NCBI GenBank assembly: GCA_965249735.1
Contig: CBDFMS010000017.1
Coordinates: 141,590-205,589, forward strand
Direction: 5' to 3'
DNA: 64,000 nt
From: JANQSS01 sp965249735
GTDB taxonomy: Bacteria > Bacteroidota > Bacteroidia > Chitinophagales > Saprospiraceae
The notes below the pieces were generated by a model. It ran no database searches. It had not been told where the DNA came from and saw only the letters and a program-made list of their open reading frames with translations. How positions within the stretch are numbered: position 1 is the first letter of the stretch; each line of letters starts with the position of its first letter. The position numbers and the translations under genes were made by a program. Shown piece after piece: positions 49,902 through 58,729 of this stretch.

Positions 49902-52900
49902 TCAATTCAATTTATAAGTTATTCCATTGTCATCCAATACCCGAATCAAATTACCATCAGCTTTGACCTTAATCTTTTCAGATTTAAGACTAATACTGAC
50001 ATCGCGATCTTCCGTCGTAATCACAAATTTTAATGCATGATTTCCAACATATTCTTTGAACATATTTTGCATCGATTCGATGCTCTTTGTTGTGACGTGA
50101 TCCGCCTTCATAAAAAGAGTAATACTTTTTGTTTTTTCTTCACCAACAGTACTCAATAATTTGACTTGGTCAATTTTTAAATATACTTCATCAGATTGAT
50201 AACGTTCTTGAAAAGTAGCTTCAATAAATAATACCTGACCGTTGGTGATTAGACTTTTAAATTGTTCGAAAGCCTCACGATATAAACCAAAATCAAATGA
50301 TCCGGTATAATCCTGTAATGTAAATCGGCAATTTCCATTTCCCCGACTATTGGTCCCGAATCTGCTCGCTGTCACAATTCCCGCTACAGAAACACGTCTC
50401 CCTTTTTTTCCAATATCATCGAGAACCCCTAATTCACACGTCACATAGTTTTCCAATTCGATTTTATATAAATCCAGGGGATGCCCGCTCACGTAAATTC
50501 CAATAACTTCTTTTTCTTTTTCCCATTGATCTCGTTCGGTCCATGGTGTACAGGACGGGGGTTGCGGTTCGAATAATTCCTCATCCTCAAGACTACCAAA
50601 TAAACTGTTGACCGCTTCGGCTTTTTTCTTTTGGTATGACTGGCCAAATCTCAAAGCATGTTCTATATAGGTCGCATATGTTGAGGAAGGCGCAAAATAT
50701 TGTGATCGTGTCGCTTCGAATTCGTCCAGGGCACCAGCAGTTGCAAGAGCTTCGAGACATCGCTTATTTACTTGTCGAAGGTTAAGTCGCTTGGTCATAT
50801 CGATTAAATCGCGAAAACGGCCACTATTTCGTTCATTGATAATAGCCTCGACAGGACCATCTCCCACACCTTTTAATCCGCTTAATCCAATGACAATTTC
50901 TCCTTTTTTATTGACCGTAAAGTTTTTTTGGCTTTCATTGATATCAGGTGCTTTTACTTTTAACCGCATCGTTCGGCACTCCCGAAGGAATACATTAACC
51001 TTCGAAATATCATTCTTGTTATTCGACAATACCGCGGCCATAAATTCTGCCGGATAATTGGCTTTTAAGTAAGCTGTTTGAAATGCTAAGAAGGCATAGC
51101 ACGTGGAGTGTGATTTATTAAATGCATATGAAGCAAAGGATTCCCAATCCTTCCAGATTTTATCAACTATTTCTTTTGGATGCCCATTTTTAATGCAGCC
51201 TTCAACAAAGAGTGGATATAATTCATCGATGAGTGCTCTTTTCTTTTTACCCATGGCTTTGCGCAGCATATCTGCCTGGCCTTTAGTAAAACCACCTAAT
51301 TTTTGCGACAACTGCATAACCTGTTCCTGGTACACGGTAATACCATAGGTTTCAGACAATATGGACTCCATATCCGGTAGATCGTAATGAATTTCTTCGA
51401 CACCGTGTTTTCGCTTTATAAAATTGGGAATATAGCTCAATGGACCTGGTCGGTACAAGGCATTCATTGCGATTAAATCCTCAAATCTCGTCGGTTTCAA
51501 ATCTTTTAAATGACGTCGCATGCCTGCGGACTCATATTGAAATATGCCGACAGTATTTGCCTGTTGGAATAATTCATATGTCAGTTCGTCATCCAATGGA
51601 ATTTCATCAGGATCAATTTGAAGGCCATGCCGTCGTGCAATGATATCGACACAATCTTTAACAATACTTAAAGTGCGTAAACCGAGGAAGTCCATTTTGA
51701 GTAATCCGGCTGCCTCAGCAACATTATTATCAAATTGCGTTACAAGAAGGTCACTATCCTTCGCTTTTGTTACCGGCACATAGTTTGTAACCGGCTCTGG
51801 GGTAATGACGACACCACAAGCATGAATTCCGGTATTTCGAACAGAGCCCTCCAGCCCTTTTGCAACGCGTAGCATTTCACCAATAGAATCGTCCGCTTCA
51901 GCTAGTTCACGGATTTTTTTGGCCTTTTCAACATCCTCGGAATTCATGTCAGACTTGAGATCTTCCTGAACACCTTCTGCCGCTAATATGGCCTTTAATG
52001 AAGCTTTTGCATGCGAAGGGTATTGTTTGGTAATTCGATTTACATCATCAAGTGGGACGCCCAATACCCGACCTACATCTCGAATGCTCATTTTCGCGGC
52101 CATGGTGCCGTAGGTTATAATTTGTGCAACCTGTTCTTTACCATATTTATCGATGACATAGTCAATAATTTTGGATCTTCCGTGATCATCAAAATCCATA
52201 TCAATATCAGGCATTGATATCCTCTCGGGATTTAAGAAGCGCTCAAAAAGCAGATTATATTCAATTGGATCTATATTCGTAATCCATAGACAATATGCCA
52301 CAGCGGAACCGGCGGCAGAACCGCGACCCGGGCCTACAGCTACATTCATTCTTCGGGCCTGATTTGTAATGTCCTGTACAATTAAGAAATATCCTGGATA
52401 GCCCGATTGGTCAACTACTTTTAATTCAAAATTCAGGCGCTCTTTAATTTCTGGTGTTATTTCGGAATACCGTTTTTTTGCTCCTTCAAACGTTAAATAT
52501 CTCAGATATTCAATTTGAGATTTAAATTTATCCGGCAGGGGAAATTTTGGAAGTGCAACCTCATTCGACAAGTCGAGTAATTCAATTTTGTCTGCTATTT
52601 CCATTGTATTGTCAATGGCAGTAGGAACGTCCAGAAATAACTGATTCATTTCCGACTGAGTCTTGAAATAAAAATCATTACTTGCAAATTTGAATCGATT
52701 GACATCAACCTTCTTTTTGCCTGTATTTATGCACAATAAGGTGTCGTGGTTATCCGCATCAACTTCATCAATATAATGTGAGTCATTCGTGGCTATGGTT
52801 TTTACGTTGTACTTTTTAGCAAAACCCAACAGTACTTGATTAATATCCTCCTGGCTGACACCCAACTGGTCTATATTTTCAAGTCCCTTATGCCGTTGTA

Positions 52901-53432
52901 GTTCGATATAATAATCCTCATTAAAAATATCCAGCCACCATTTTAGACTCTTTTCAGCCTCTTCTATCTTGCCTTGAAGAATTAGTTGAGGAATCTCAGC
53001 TCCCAGACAACAACTTGTAGCAATGAGTCCTTCATTGTATTTTTCAATTAAAGTTCGATCAATTCGAGGAAAGTCACTGTAAAGGCCGTCAACAAAACCC
53101 AGTGAACACAGTTTGGTAAGATTTTGATATCCAACCGCATTTTTCGCCAGCATTAATTGATGATATCGTTTATCTTTTTCACCTAATTTTCTTGAAAAAG
53201 ATTTCCTAAACCGATCGTCTACCAGGTAGAACTCACACCCAACAATTGGTTTAATTCCTGCCTTTCGTGCCTCAGAAACAAATTTAAAGGCGCCAAACAT
53301 ATTTCCATGATCCGTCAGGGCGATCGCTTGTTGTCCATCTTCAACCGCTTTTTTCATCAGGCCAGGAATATCTGACGCTCCATCTAGTAGTGAAAACTGC
53401 GTGTGATTATGTAGGTGGCAATATTGTGGCAT
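49902..53432 (-). CDS. dnaE: DNA polymerase III alpha subunit
   Basis: A 1176-residue C-family replicative polymerase. The N-terminal PHP domain begins HLHNHTQFSLLDGASDIPGLMKKA and retains acidic/His metal-type residues. The palm has P408-D-I-D411-M-D413-F, matching the catalytic Asp pair of E. coli DnaE. VGPGRGSAAGS is the conserved nucleotide-region motif. The tandem HhH, OB-fold and C-terminal tau-binding regions follow in order. No PolC-type exonuclease insert is present, so this is DnaE1-like. A -7 box lies 72 nt upstream. Confidence 0.97.
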   Translation of the reverse strand: MPQYCHLHNHTQFSLLDGASDIPGLMKKAVEDGQQAIALTDHGNMFGAFKFVSEARKAGIKPIVGCEFYLVDDRFRKSFSRKLGEKDKRYHQLMLAKNAVGYQNLTKLCSLGFVDGLYSDFPRIDRTLIEKYNEGLIATSCCLGAEIPQLILQGKIEEAEKSLKWWLDIFNEDYYIELQRHKGLENIDQLGVSQEDINQVLLGFAKKYNVKTIATNDSHYIDEVDADNHDTLLCINTGKKKVDVNRFKFASNDFYFKTQSEMNQLFLDVPTAIDNTMEIADKIELLDLSNEVALPKFPLPDKFKSQIEYLRYLTFEGAKKRYSEITPEIKERLNFELKVVDQSGYPGYFLIVQDITNQARRMNVAVGPGRGSAAGSAVAYCLWITNIDPIEYNLLFERFLNPERISMPDIDMDFDDHGRSKIIDYVIDKYGKEQVAQIITYGTMAAKMSIRDVGRVLGVPLDDVNRITKQYPSHAKASLKAILAAEGVQEDLKSDMNSEDVEKAKKIRELAEADDSIGEMLRVAKGLEGSVRNTGIHACGVVITPEPVTNYVPVTKAKDSDLLVTQFDNNVAEAAGLLKMDFLGLRTLSIVKDCVDIIARRHGLQIDPDEIPLDDELTYELFQQANTVGIFQYESAGMRRHLKDLKPTRFEDLIAMNALYRPGPLSYIPNFIKRKHGVEEIHYDLPDMESILSETYGITVYQEQVMQLSQKLGGFTKGQADMLRKAMGKKKRALIDELYPLFVEGCIKNGHPKEIVDKIWKDWESFASYAFNKSHSTCYAFLAFQTAYLKANYPAEFMAAVLSNNKNDISKVNVFLRECRTMRLKVKAPDINESQKNFTVNKKGEIVIGLSGLKGVGDGPVEAIINERNSGRFRDLIDMTKRLNLRQVNKRCLEALATAGALDEFEATRSQYFAPSSTYATYIEHALRFGQSYQKKKAEAVNSLFGSLEDEELFEPQPPSCTPWTERDQWEKEKEVIGIYVSGHPLDLYKIELENYVTCELGVLDDIGKKGRRVSVAGIVTASRFGTNSRGNGNCRFTLQDYTGSFDFGLYREAFEQFKSLITNGQVLFIEATFQERYQSDEVYLKIDQVKLLSTVGEEKTKSITLFMKADHVTTKSIESMQNMFKEYVGNHALKFVITTEDRDVSISLKSEKIKVKADGNLIRVLDDNGITYKLN

Positions 53433-53503
53433 ACTGAAAAATCTAAAGTTAAATCCTGAAGATGATGTTCCTTGCTTTTTTGAAACACCGAAAAAGTGTC
53501 AGA

Positions 53504-53511
53504 CAAAAGTA
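53504..53511 (-). promoter_or_regulatory. -7 box TACTTTTG upstream of dnaE
   Basis: Perfect TAnnTTTG on the - strand, 71 nt before the dnaE ATG. A -33 match (GTTTATG) is weak. Confidence 0.45.
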
Positions 53512-53579
53512 GTTCTTCTCACATATATTTCATAAACATATATGATGTGCTATTCCTAATTGGTACAATCGGGACTAAC

Positions 53580-53948
53580 TTAAGACGAATAGGTGGCTTT
53601 GTGCAACCAAAGTTCATCAATTGCGTAGTGTGTAGCGTGGTTGATGGCCTGCTCCTGATCAATAACAAGTACTTGAGGGCTGTGGTGCGCAACGCCATAT
53701 TTTGTCGACACTGCTTCTGACACGCTGCGATTGGCAAGCAAATCGAGATAATAAAAGTGGACATCATGCCCGCCATTCACAAAGCGCTCCACCTGCTCGA
53801 GGGCTGCATGACTAATCCCACATCGCGTGCTGTGCTTGAATATAACCACTTTATTGACGGATGATAATTCATCTATTTTCGTCAATTGATCGATTGAAGT
53901 GAGAGGTATGAGTTCTCCAGATAGTTCTTTATTGATATTGACGATCAT
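53580..53948 (-). CDS. ytxJ: YtxJ-type monothiol bacilliredoxin
   Basis: A 122-residue thioredoxin-fold protein of the YtxJ (bacillithiol system, BrxC-like) family. The active region is VVIFKHSTRCGISHAAL, a single Cys with no second resolving Cys. YYLDLLANRSVSEAVSTKYGVAHHSPQVLVI carries the cis-Pro and partner-binding region, which is characteristic of the family. It reduces bacillithiolated proteins, implying this organism makes bacillithiol. A -7 box is 4 nt upstream of the ATG. Confidence 0.88.
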   Translation of the reverse strand: MIVNINKELSGELIPLTSIDQLTKIDELSSVNKVVIFKHSTRCGISHAALEQVERFVNGGHDVHFYYLDLLANRSVSEAVSTKYGVAHHSPQVLVIDQEQAINHATHYAIDELWLHKATYSS

Positions 53949-53952
53949 TTTG

Positions 53953-53960
53953 CAAAATTA
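53953..53960 (-). promoter_or_regulatory. -7 box TAATTTTG 4 nt before ytxJ ATG
   Basis: - strand TAATTTTG, CAAA, ATG at 53948. Confidence 0.5.
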
Positions 53961-54265
53961 TACTATTTAAAATGGTTCAAGAGCAGTTAAGTTCACAAAA
54001 TAGATTTTTAGCCGCCTTATTTGACACGAGTAGCCGGCCCGGTTGTCCTTCTTATTTAACATGTGGAAATTAGCTTAATTTTATAAAGATAAAAATTTAT
54101 AATACAGATAGTTATGTATGTCAACATAAAATAAATGAAGAAAATCTATAATATTAAAAAGATAATTACTAAACTTACAGGGACTTTGCAAATCATCAGT
54201 TTGGTTTACCTGGGGTTTTAAAGAAATCGAGATTCCAGGACGTCTAACATTCAAAACATAGACAA
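53961..54265. other. AT-rich non-coding stretch, no feature recognised
   Basis: About 305 bp between the divergent ytxJ and SUKH-like genes. It contains AT-rich runs around 54075-54160 and no reading frame, tRNA or clear terminator. Promoters for both genes must lie here or at its edges; only the ytxJ -7 box is convincing. Confidence 0.4.
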
Positions 54266-54811
54266 ATGGAAGTTCTCTCTGATTCCTACCTTCATCATTT
54301 CGATCAATATGGTTGTAAGTTCTACCGCTCTTCCAAATCTGAAATCGAAGGTCTGGATGAACAGGACATACGCTGGTTGACCCAGGTGGGACTGCCTGAT
54401 GGTGCGATTCCTTTCTTTTTCTTTGATCTCTATATAGGATTTTTACGTGATGAGGACCTACCTGATTGCAAGCTCGTATTGGGAACAGCCTTTGAGCCGG
54501 CCTCACGGCATTATATCATTCTTGACAATGCCAGCCATGTTTCTTTGATCATGTCAAATGGACATACGTTATTTGTCAATTCTTCTATCAGGCAATTGTG
54601 TGCCTGTATCTATTGGTATTCGCGATGGCTCGAAGATCAGGAAATGAAATTTTCGGCCAATCCTCAGCATCAAGTTGATGACCAGGAAATGTTTGATTTG
54701 TACTATCATCTCAGAGAAATCGACAGACTCGCCTTTGAAGCGGAAGCTTCCATATGGCCACAACTTGTGAATTCTGAAGTTAACTTCCTTTCTGACGTGG
54801 TTGAAACATAG
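54266..54811 (+). CDS. SUKH-like (SUKH-4 type?) protein
   Basis: A 181-residue acidic soluble protein. The segment LTQVGLPDGAIPFFFFDLYIGF, and later VNSSIRQLCACIYWYSRWLE, resemble SUKH-family immunity proteins (SUKH-4), where a Gly-Leu-Pro loop precedes aromatic strands. SUKH proteins neutralise polymorphic toxins, but stand-alone members also exist. I see no toxin gene nearby. The family call is tentative because it rests on general pattern. Confidence 0.45.
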   Translation: MEVLSDSYLHHFDQYGCKFYRSSKSEIEGLDEQDIRWLTQVGLPDGAIPFFFFDLYIGFLRDEDLPDCKLVLGTAFEPASRHYIILDNASHVSLIMSNGHTLFVNSSIRQLCACIYWYSRWLEDQEMKFSANPQHQVDDQEMFDLYYHLREIDRLAFEAEASIWPQLVNSEVNFLSDVVET

Positions 54812-54908
54812 AATTATTGTTCGCCGCCAAAATTCGCCTCTCAGTCAGATATCGGTCGAGGTGAATGATCTTTTCATCGAAAATGATGAACCAAACTAAG
54901 CTATTCAA

Positions 54909-54939
54909 TTGTTGTAGTGACGATCGAAAGTTACATTTG
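54909..54939 (+). promoter_or_regulatory. Putative promoter for the BI-1 family gene
   Basis: TTG (54909-54911), 20 nt, TACATTTG (54932-54939), 34 nt before the ATG at 54974. Confidence 0.55.
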
Positions 54940-54973
54940 CACTATTTAAATTACCAAGACCAAGCCGACACAT

Positions 54974-55714
54974 ATGAATAAACGATTCACACATTCCAAC
55001 AACCCAATCATTAGTGACAAAGCACTGAAACGACAAGGTTCAACACCGATTGAATATAGCGGTACGACGATGTCCGTTCGAGGTGCAGTAGACAAGTCTT
55101 TAATTTTGGCGAGCATTCTACTCTTTACGGCGATCTTTGGATTTAGCTCACCAAGCCCACTATTCATGTATGGGGGTATGATCGGGGGGTTGATATTAGT
55201 TATCATCTCTGTATTTAAACCTCAATATTCTGCCATTACAGCACCTGCATATGCGGCCTTCGAGGGCCTGTTTGTTGGGGCTATTACAGCCATCTACGCC
55301 CAAGCTTACGATGGCATTGTGTTTCAGGCAGTCTCACTTACAATTGCCTTGCTATTCTGTATGTTGTTTCTATACAAATCCGGAATCATTAAGGTCACTC
55401 CGGAGTTTCGGACAGCAGTAATCATGGCAACATTCGCCATTTTAGGCATATATATTCTTTCATTTGTATTGTCCTTTTTTGGTATAAATATTCCTTTTCT
55501 ACATGAGGGAGGCATGATGGGCATTGGTATTAGTGTAGTCATTATCGGCGTTGCATGTTTAAACCTATTATTGGATTTTGACAATTTTGATCGAGGTGAA
55601 GAATTAGGTCTGCCAAAATATTACGAATGGTTTTTCGGTATGGGTTTACTCATCACCCTGGTCTGGTTATATCTAGAAATATTGCGATTGCTGGCTATGT
55701 TAAATCGTGATTAG
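54974..55714 (+). CDS. Bax inhibitor-1 / YccA family membrane protein
   Basis: 246 residues with seven hydrophobic segments from about residue 40 (LILASILLFTAIFGFSS) to 240. The sequence includes APAYAAFEGLFVGAITAIYA and the C-terminal LDFDNFDRGEELGLPKYYEWFFGMGLLITLVWLYLEILRLL, which contains the conserved acidic di-aspartyl region of the BI-1 fold. BI-1/YccA proteins are calcium-leak or FtsH-modulating membrane proteins; the bacterial role here is unknown. It is monocistronic with its own promoter. Confidence 0.88.
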   Translation: MNKRFTHSNNPIISDKALKRQGSTPIEYSGTTMSVRGAVDKSLILASILLFTAIFGFSSPSPLFMYGGMIGGLILVIISVFKPQYSAITAPAYAAFEGLFVGAITAIYAQAYDGIVFQAVSLTIALLFCMLFLYKSGIIKVTPEFRTAVIMATFAILGIYILSFVLSFFGINIPFLHEGGMMGIGISVVIIGVACLNLLLDFDNFDRGEELGLPKYYEWFFGMGLLITLVWLYLEILRLLAMLNRD

Positions 55715-55804
55715 ATGCTTTGGGATCCAACAATCGTGGTCCTACAGCGTCTTCCAATAAACTCAATCAAATGATTTATCCCTATTGTCCATCCTTCTTC
55801 GTTT

Positions 55805-56335
55805 GTGCATCCCCTGGCATCAATTACAGGTAATGTCATCATAGGAAAGAATGTTTACATCGGTCCCGGAGCTGCTGTTCGCGGCGATTGGGGAGGGATA
55901 GAAATAAAAGATGGATGCAATGTTCAGGAAAACTGCACGATACATATGTTTCCCGGAGTGACAGTTATACTCGAAGAATCTGCACATATAGGACACGGTG
56001 CTATAATTCATGGAGCCCACATTGGTCGAAATACCCTCATTGGTATGAATACTGTTATCATGGATGAAGTTGAAATTGGGGATGAATGTATTATCGGAGC
56101 TATGACATTTATTAAGGCAAACGAAACAATTCCAAAACGGTCAGTTGTCGTAGGCAATCCGCATAAAATAATTAAATCGGTAAGCGATGAAATGTTGGCC
56201 TGGAAAACTGAGGGCACAAAATTATATCAAGAACTACCGGCAGAAATGAAACGCCATTGGGAAGCATGCGATGCGCTGACCGAAATACCTGAGAACAGAC
56301 CCGTCCAACAAAAAACATATTTAAGCAGAAAGTAA
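55805..56335 (+). CDS. PaaY / gamma-carbonic-anhydrase-like hexapeptide protein, N-terminus uncertain
   Basis: At least 176 residues. Hexapeptide repeats form a left-handed beta-helix (ITGNVIIGKNVYIGPGAAVRGDWGG, AHIGHGAIIHGAHIGRNTLIGMNTVIMDEVEIGDECIIGAM), with His residues placed as in gamma carbonic anhydrase/PaaY. The C-terminal helix has KRSVVVGNPHKIIKSVSDEM. GTG 55805 is the only conventional start, but in-frame upstream codons encode FIPIVHPSSFVHP, which looks like the real family N-terminus, preceded by TGA at 55772-55774. The ATG at 55771 is one base out of frame. Confidence 0.8.
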   Translation: MHPLASITGNVIIGKNVYIGPGAAVRGDWGGIEIKDGCNVQENCTIHMFPGVTVILEESAHIGHGAIIHGAHIGRNTLIGMNTVIMDEVEIGDECIIGAMTFIKANETIPKRSVVVGNPHKIIKSVSDEMLAWKTEGTKLYQELPAEMKRHWEACDALTEIPENRPVQQKTYLSRK

Positions 56336-56340
56336 ACGGG

Positions 56341-56359
56341 TGGTTGCTTTAACCAACCA
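56341..56359. terminator. Putative bidirectional hairpin between convergent genes
   Basis: TGGTTG (56341-56346) and CAACCA (56354-56359) form a perfect 6-bp stem between the PaaY-like gene and the nitrilase gene, flanked by A/T-rich sequence but without a long T-tract. Confidence 0.4.
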
Positions 56360-56378
56360 ATTTATTGTGGGGTTCCAT

Positions 56379-57329
56379 TTAATCAGTCGGTTCTTCAAAA
56401 TCGACTAATTGTTGCCGTTCTCTATTCACGACTAATCGAGTAATATCAGGCCGCGCATAATGTCCGGAAGGATCAAAATTCTGTCTTTCCTGAAAGACAA
56501 TTTGGTGATCAATTTCCGCCACAATTAATTTCTCAATATTGACAACCGGTTCGATAACCCATTCCCCTCGCGGTGAAGCCAGACATGATCCACCATTCGC
56601 CATTACAGAAGGACTATTTAGGATGATTTCTTCATAATGTGGAATATCAGTCGAGATATGTTCCTTTCGTAATATTCCTGAAACGGAGGCCACGTAGGAC
56701 CTCGATTCCTGTGCAATATATCTCGTAATATCTAGTGTATTTCTATGACTACCGGGCCACAATGCGACGTGAAAGTCCTCTCCTTGCGCATACAAAGCCG
56801 TGCGGCTCAATGGCATCCAATTTTCCCAACAGTTTAGTGTCCCTACAGAAAATGACTTAATTTTATTTATAACTAGTCCATGTCCATCTCCAGGTGACCA
56901 CGTTAAGCGTTCTTCGTAAGTGGGGACCAGCTTTCGATGTGTGGATTTAATTTCACCTTCGCCATCAATAAATACAGCTGTGCAATATAGACTGTGCGCT
57001 CCCCTATCGATAGCACGTTCAACTGTTCCAACAATGGCTGCTATAGAATTCTGCTTACATGCTCGCTGAATATGTTGGAGGTCATCGGGAATGGCAATAG
57101 CTTGTTGCGCATAAAAGGCATGTATTTCTTTTTGCATTTCCGAATCAAATGAAGCTCCATTTGTATACTGAATCCAAAAAGGATATCCGGGAAGAATGGC
57201 CTCTCCAAATACGATTAAATCACAATCTAATTTGCCTGCTTCGGAAATAGAGTTGATTATTTTTTCTATCGTTCCAATTTTGTCCAGCCAGATTGGGGAA
57301 ATTTGTGCCAGGCCAACTTGCATCTTCAT
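56379..57329 (-). CDS. Nitrilase (carbon-nitrogen hydrolase, nitrilase branch)
   Basis: A 316-residue member of the nitrilase branch (EC 3.5.5.1 type), converting nitriles to acids and ammonia. The catalytic triad is E43 (FGEAILPGYPFW), K133 (HRKLVPTYEERL) and C167 (LNCWENWMPL). The C-W-E-N context is specific to true nitrilases and cyanide hydratases, unlike amidase or Nit2 relatives. Natural substrate is unknown. It is 66 bp downstream of nqrF on the same strand. A near-match -7 box (TATCTTTA) lies 5 nt before the ATG. Confidence 0.9.
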   Translation of the reverse strand: MKMQVGLAQISPIWLDKIGTIEKIINSISEAGKLDCDLIVFGEAILPGYPFWIQYTNGASFDSEMQKEIHAFYAQQAIAIPDDLQHIQRACKQNSIAAIVGTVERAIDRGAHSLYCTAVFIDGEGEIKSTHRKLVPTYEERLTWSPGDGHGLVINKIKSFSVGTLNCWENWMPLSRTALYAQGEDFHVALWPGSHRNTLDITRYIAQESRSYVASVSGILRKEHISTDIPHYEEIILNSPSVMANGGSCLASPRGEWVIEPVVNIEKLIVAEIDHQIVFQERQNFDPSGHYARPDITRLVVNRERQQLVDFEEPTD

Positions 57330-57395
57330 AGAACTAAAGATAATAAGAAAGAAGACCTAAAAGGATCACCATTATGCCAGGAAGTAAACTACAGC

Positions 57396-58697
57396 TTACC
57401 CACCAAAATCGTCAAAGGCAATATTCTCCTCCGGAACACCAAAATCATCCAGCATTTTAATTACAGCTGCATTCATCAAAGGAGGTCCACAGAAGTAGAA
57501 TTCCACTTCTTCCGGTTCAGCGTGATGGCTTAAATAATTATCGATCAATACCTGGTGAATAAATCCAACATAACCGTCACCTTCATCATCAATCGAATTT
57601 TTCACTTTCCAATTGTCCTCTTCAAGTGGTTCAGATAATGCCACGTGGAAAGAAAAATTCGGAAATTCTCGTTCTATGGCACGGAATTGTTCCACATAAA
57701 ATAATTCACGTCGTGACCGTCCACCATACCAAAACGACACTTTTCTATCTGTGGTTTTGAGCGTATGAAATAGATGGAAAAGATGAGATCGGAGTGGTGC
57801 CATTCCAGCTCCACCACCAATATAGATCATCTCTTTTCCTGTATCTTTAATAAAAAATTCTCCATAAGGTCCGGAGATTGTGCATTTATCACCGGGCTTT
57901 AAACTAAAAACGTAAGAAGAGCAGATACCCGGGTTGACATTTAACCATGTATTATTTTTTCTATCCCAAGGAGGTGTTGCTATCCTGATGTTGAGCATGA
58001 CGATATCACCTTCGGCCGGGTGATTTGCCATTGAATATGCTCTAAACTCGAGTTGCTCGTTTTTCATTTTCAATGGCCACAAATTAAATTTATCCCATTC
58101 CTCTTTGAATTTGTTGGGATCATCATGAAATTCACTATGTGCCTGGATATCAAAATCTTTATATTCTACTTCAATTTCTGGAACGTCAATTTGTACATAT
58201 CCTCCGGATTTAAAATCCAAGGTTTCACCCTCCGGTAATTTCACGACAAACTCTTTAATAAAAGAGGCGACATTATCATTGGAAGCCACAGTGCATTCCC
58301 ATTTTTTAATTCCGAAAATTTCATCCGGTATGCGAATTTCCATATCCTCACGTACCTTAACCTGGCAGGCAAGTCGTTTGTGTTCCGCCACCTCTTTACG
58401 TGATAAATGATTGAGCTCGGTAGCTAAGACATCTCCTCCACCCTTGTCGATATGGCATTCGCACATGGCACAAGTACCACCTCCACAACAAGCTGATGGC
58501 AAGAAAACACTTTCGTCAGAAAGGCAGTTGAGAAGAGTCGATCCCGGTGAGACTGTCAGCGTCTTTTCTCCATTTACCAAAATGCGTACGTCTCCCTGAG
58601 GTAATAGTTTTTTACGAGCAAGGATCAACATAAATGATAACGACAAAATCACAAGGCTGAAAACTGCTACCGCCCAAATTATTGGCATGAATTCCAT
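57396..58697 (-). CDS. nqrF: Na+-translocating NADH:quinone reductase subunit F
   Basis: 433 residues. An N-terminal membrane helix (about 6-27) anchors a [2Fe-2S] ferredoxin domain with C70, C76, C79 and C111 (LPSACCGGGTCAMC). The FAD site RAYSMAN and the NADH-binding reductase domain end in EENIAFDDFGG. It is the NADH entry point of the Na+ pump. It is the last gene of nqrABCDEF, with a 32-bp gap from nqrE. Confidence 0.96.
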   Translation of the reverse strand: MEFMPIIWAVAVFSLVILSLSFMLILARKKLLPQGDVRILVNGEKTLTVSPGSTLLNCLSDESVFLPSACCGGGTCAMCECHIDKGGGDVLATELNHLSRKEVAEHKRLACQVKVREDMEIRIPDEIFGIKKWECTVASNDNVASFIKEFVVKLPEGETLDFKSGGYVQIDVPEIEVEYKDFDIQAHSEFHDDPNKFKEEWDKFNLWPLKMKNEQLEFRAYSMANHPAEGDIVMLNIRIATPPWDRKNNTWLNVNPGICSSYVFSLKPGDKCTISGPYGEFFIKDTGKEMIYIGGGAGMAPLRSHLFHLFHTLKTTDRKVSFWYGGRSRRELFYVEQFRAIEREFPNFSFHVALSEPLEEDNWKVKNSIDDEGDGYVGFIHQVLIDNYLSHHAEPEEVEFYFCGPPLMNAAVIKMLDDFGVPEENIAFDDFGG

Positions 58698-58729
58698 ACG
58701 ACTAGTTTATTTCAGTTTTATCTATAATA

